Of a DNA stretch of 45,597 nt, positions 42,521 through 45,597 are shown in pieces. Under the pieces are notes generated by a model, which saw only the letters and a list, made by a program, of their open reading frames with translations, did no database searches and was not told the origin of the DNA. This DNA comes from Welwitschia mirabilis (lineage: Eukaryota; Gnetophyta; Gnetopsida; Welwitschiales): positions 276,752,648-276,798,244 of the forward strand of contig JBOZIK010000001.1 of assembly GCA_051453625.1 (NCBI GenBank), in the 5' to 3' direction. The first letter of the stretch is position 1. Each line of letters starts with the position of its first letter. Position numbers and translations under genes: made by a program.

Positions 42521-44065
42521 TGACATTTGATCTTTTCTTACTCTAGTTAAGCATTACTTTTTTTTTGTTATTTTCTCTTCCTTTATTATTTAATAATATT
42601 TCCTAAAAGACACAGTTGAATCTAAGATAAAATTTTAATTATTCTTATATTATAATTTCTATATTCTGTGAAAAATAAATCATATTGTTATCATACATTT
42701 ATCTACATTGATTCCTAGGTTTGTTTGGTTTACAAATAATAGCTATTTTATATGTTTGTGTCCATCATTTCTTCCTATTTTTAATCATATATAAAGATAT
42801 CTTATAAATAGTTAAGAATATGTAAACTTTTTATAAACATACATGATAAGTTTAAGAATAATACCTAACCAATATAACATGAGATTGCAACTCTTATTAA
42901 TGGCATTGCAACTAAATATCTTGCCACTCTTTGGACATGAGTTAGTTTTACTTTAGGTTATAAACTATACAAACATGGATAAGATCAACTCTATAGGCTT
43001 ATACTTCACCTCGATATACCCTCGATATAGGTAATAGATGGTATATGATGTGGATGCATGCTTACAAATGACCCCTACTTCTTGAAACATCTGTGAATGA
43101 TGCAATATGATTTATCAATTCCAATTACTTAAGATATTAAGTCAAAGTAAGTTCATACATGTATAGAGTAGGAGACTGGTGATCAAATCCACTTCTAAAA
43201 TGTTACTATAAAAAAAATGCAATGGAACCCCTCATAATAATGAAATCTAAGTATGAGGATGAATATTATTACGATTATCTTGATGTAGTCCTATTTAATG
43301 AATATATCATATAAATGCATGCATATAATTCTAGCTAATGTGGATATCTAATACATTATTTAGATAATTATAATGATTCTATACATCATTAGGTTTATTT
43401 TATAGAAACAATCATAAAAGAAGAAACAAACATACTAGAACATCTTGATATTCAATATTACATTAATAAAAATATAAATAAATGCTTTTCTTTTCTTTAT
43501 TTTAATAATAATAAAAAATTAAAAATTTATCAAATTAGATCTTAATAATGTAATTGAAGAAACTAATCTAATACCTAGAGATATGCCAATCTTAGAAGCA
43601 TTCTTTTATGATTATATAATAATCTCAATGGATTGGTTTAGTGAAGATAAACCAAAAAAAAGTAGAGCTTAAGGATGGTTATTAAGATAGAATCCTTTAT
43701 TCAAGAGTCACATGGCTATATCATAAGTTAAGAAAATGAATAATAAATTTATAACTATTCTTCTTACTTAAATTGTAAAAATAAAAACCTTTACAAGCAT
43801 GCATATTCAAAGTAAGATAAAAGAAAAAGGTAAAAGAGGTATTTTCCTTAATAAAAAATTATTCCTTAGAAATATAACTTAAGGATAGTAATGGAAACTT
43901 ATCTTATATATTTAAATTACCTATATAATTTTATTTAATAATTTTTATATATTTTAAAACATTAGTTATAACATTCTTGGGCTCTAAGAAGACATCATAA
44001 AAAAAACAAGTAATAAATTAATTATGAAAAAAAAGTATAGTAGTTTCTCATAAACTAAAATCATA
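42521..44065 (-). repeat. 5' LTR of gypsy element, truncated
   Basis: Partner of the left LTR. Homology stops at about 44,050-44,070, where LINE sequence starts. The remainder is presumably beyond the LINE, outside the window. Confidence 0.85.
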
Positions 44066-44070
44066 ATAAG

Positions 44071-44512
44071 ATCTAAGTAGAAGAAATCGAAAGAATTAGA
44101 GTAGAGTAGAGTAGAGAAAAAAGCAAGGCTAGGGTCTTTACTATAAAGAACACAGTAGGAGTAGACATAGTAATAGTGCAAAGGGCGTTCTTAAATGTCT
44201 TCAATGCACTGGTATGTTCTTCTCTTTCATGATTACCTCATTCTAGGATTTTTCATTAATAATTTTATAGCATGCTTTCAGGGCTCTTTGGTATGGAACA
44301 TTTTTTAACATATCCTCTGGTTAATGCCTTGGTATTATGTTTTATTATGAAAACCCAAAAATATGTAATAAAATATGCTTAGAACTCATGTTAGTTTTTC
44401 TTCCCTAAGAGGAGGTTTTACAATTGATGGCTTATGAATTAAAAAAACTCAAAAGGGAAGGTTTAATTGAATTTGGGATGCCCAAGGTACTGCCATTTCA
44501 TTTGACTCTTCA
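44071..44512 (+). other. Probable 5' UTR of LINE, with (GTAGA)n
   Basis: Lies between the end of LTR homology and the LINE ORF1 start. A (GTAGA)n microsatellite is at 44,097-44,116. The LINE's 5' edge cannot be placed exactly, and no target duplication is visible because the 3' end is outside the window. Confidence 0.4.
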
Positions 44513-45597
44513 ATGGCAACAAGATCCTCTAGTATGAAATATTATGCTACATTAGTAAAGTGAAATAATTCTCAAAGTTTTTTCAATTTTGATTTTGTCT
44601 TCAAACATGATGGTGGCACCTTTGATGCTAGGATTCCTATGAACTACCCAAAGCACTTATAAGATAAATTCAAAAATAATCTTATTGGTAAATTTCAATC
44701 TTTAAGAGGGATTCTATTCATAGAAAAGGTGTTCTTATTATGTGACTAGAGATTTCTAGCAAAATGTAAGATAGTTCCTCTTTGAGATAGACTATTACAT
44801 TTTATTTTTAATATAGAAGATAATATGAATAAATTTTTTGTAGGAGGCCCTTATTTTTTTAGCTAAAAATGTCTAGCTTCCAAAAATGGTCTCCTTTTAA
44901 TCTTGATAAACCCTCCATTTTTAAGAATATTCTATTTTATATTCCTATTTCAAATCCTCATGCAGAAATATGACACCCTGATTTTTTCAAGCAATGTGGA
45001 GATACATTAGGGGAGTTCATTAAACTCAATAAAAATACTAATATCATGGTAGAAATGATGATTTATAAAATTTGTACTTATATAAAACTAGATAGTTTCA
45101 ATGCAAAAAAATAGTCTTACATATGATGTAGTGGAAAAATAGTCTTTAATCTTAAAATTAAGAACCTTTATATACAATACTTAAAATGTGAAAAACATGC
45201 ACACCCAATGGAAAAATGTAAGAAAAATGAGAGGAATGAAAAAAATGATTGGCAAGAAGTCAGGAAAAATAGAAAAAAGAACCTTGTTTTAGTTCCAAAT
45301 GACAATTTCATCACGTAGATAAATAAGTATGATATTCTATCAAAAGAAAAATGAAAACAGATGATGGAAAAAGAAACAAAAAATGACTATGAAAAGTAGA
45401 ATAGAAAGACACAGAGTGCATCCATAACATGCCAAAATCACTATTTATGTAGCAACCATTTTAGATGAAAATGAAACAAAAATTCAAAGATAGTGGAAAT
45501 AGTGTTAATAAGTGCATTACGAACATTTTAGTAACTAAGAGAACTAGACAACTAGAATAGATAGATAGAAGGATAAGAATGAATACTCGAAAAGGAA
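44513..45597 (+). pseudogene. LINE (L1-type) ORF1, decayed, runs off the window
   Basis: ORF1 proteins bind the LINE RNA. Starting at ATG 44,513 (MATRSSSMKYYATLVK, then a stop) the reading continues with FDFVFKHDGG, LIGKFQSLRG, NKFFVGGPYFF (about 44,830), QKWSPFNLDKPSIFK, YIPISNPHAEI, PDFFKQCGDTLGEFIKLNKN (about 44,975-45,035) and KICTYIKLD. This is the layout of the plant DUF4283 RNA-binding domain. A zinc knuckle follows (45,178-45,219), reading YLKCEKHAHPMEKC: CX2CX4HX4C spacing with the first Cys changed to Tyr. A Lys/Asn-rich tail follows. Several stops and frame changes show it is dead. ORF2 would lie beyond the window. Confidence 0.75.

Larger units (their letters stand above)
33462..44070 (-). 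mobile_element. Ty3/gypsy chromovirus (Tekay-like), decayed, 5' LTR interrupted
   Basis: Minus-strand gypsy element with left (3') LTR starting at 33,462 and right (5') LTR starting at 42,521, tRNA-iMet primer site 42,508-42,515, and gag, protease, reverse transcriptase, integrase and chromodomain in gypsy order. The right LTR loses homology to the left at about 44,050-44,070, where a LINE begins, so the outer end lies beyond the window. A five-base flank TTATC (33,457-33,461) is the candidate target duplication, its partner not visible. It inserted into copia-B. Assignment to Tekay rests on integrase and chromodomain wording and is moderate. Confidence 0.88.

Noticed and set aside
43984-44181. 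65-codon minus frame
   Set aside because: Straddles the LTR end and the LINE start; a chance frame.
1-45597. tRNA or rRNA genes
   Set aside because: No cloverleaf with conserved T-loop or rRNA core sequence was noticed. The TGGTATCA sites are primer sites, not tRNA genes.

Overview
The window is AT-rich plant nuclear DNA, and almost everything recognisable in it is decayed transposable element. Plant origin is inferred from the element types: Ty1/copia and Ty3/gypsy LTR retrotransposons primed by initiator tRNA-Met, SIRE/Maximus-like gag, the plant-specific 'putative plant transposon protein' (TP) domain, a gypsy chromodomain of chromovirus type, and a plant L1-type LINE ORF1. No species can be named. 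No intact host gene, tRNA, rRNA or CRISPR array was found. Nine runs of N interrupt the sequence. Five of them are exactly 100 N and have duplicated flanks, so they look like overlapping contigs joined by a fixed spacer.

Layout. 1-3.7 kb: gaps, a G-run and a ~525 bp duplication split by a 100-N gap. 3.7-6.0 kb (+): relic of an LTR element with a TP-domain pseudogene, an acidic tail, a polypurine-like tract and a probable LTR holding about 14 degenerate GGTCAACTAGAT-like motifs. 6-15.8 kb: very AT-rich, no gene, one weak gag-like relic on the minus strand. 15,813-20,996 (+): structurally complete Ty1/copia element (Tork-like) with 188/189 bp LTRs, TSD GGTAA, PBS, PPT, a 1.5 kb leader and decayed gag, protease, integrase and RNase H, with the reverse transcriptase deleted. 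21.0-23.8 kb: unique-looking, less AT-rich DNA with a possible LTR plus PBS and a minus-strand coiled-coil pseudogene I cannot name.

24.0-45.6 kb is a nest of insertions. A minus-strand copia element (copia-B) is cut by a SIRE-like element (24,493-33,001, minus, 1.6 kb LTRs, TSD AGAAA). It is cut again at 33,461/33,462 by a Ty3/gypsy Tekay-like chromovirus (minus, 33,462 to beyond 44,050). The right LTR of that gypsy element is cut at about 44.07 kb by a plus-strand LINE that runs off the window.

The most interesting object is the SIRE-like element. It keeps LTRs, PBS, PPT, gag and a TP-domain gene, but I find no pol between them. The TP relic at 3.7-4.8 kb suggests a second member of the same kind. 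Across the elements, zinc-knuckle, protease and integrase residues have mostly been lost by changes equivalent to G:C to A:T, as expected for long-methylated DNA.
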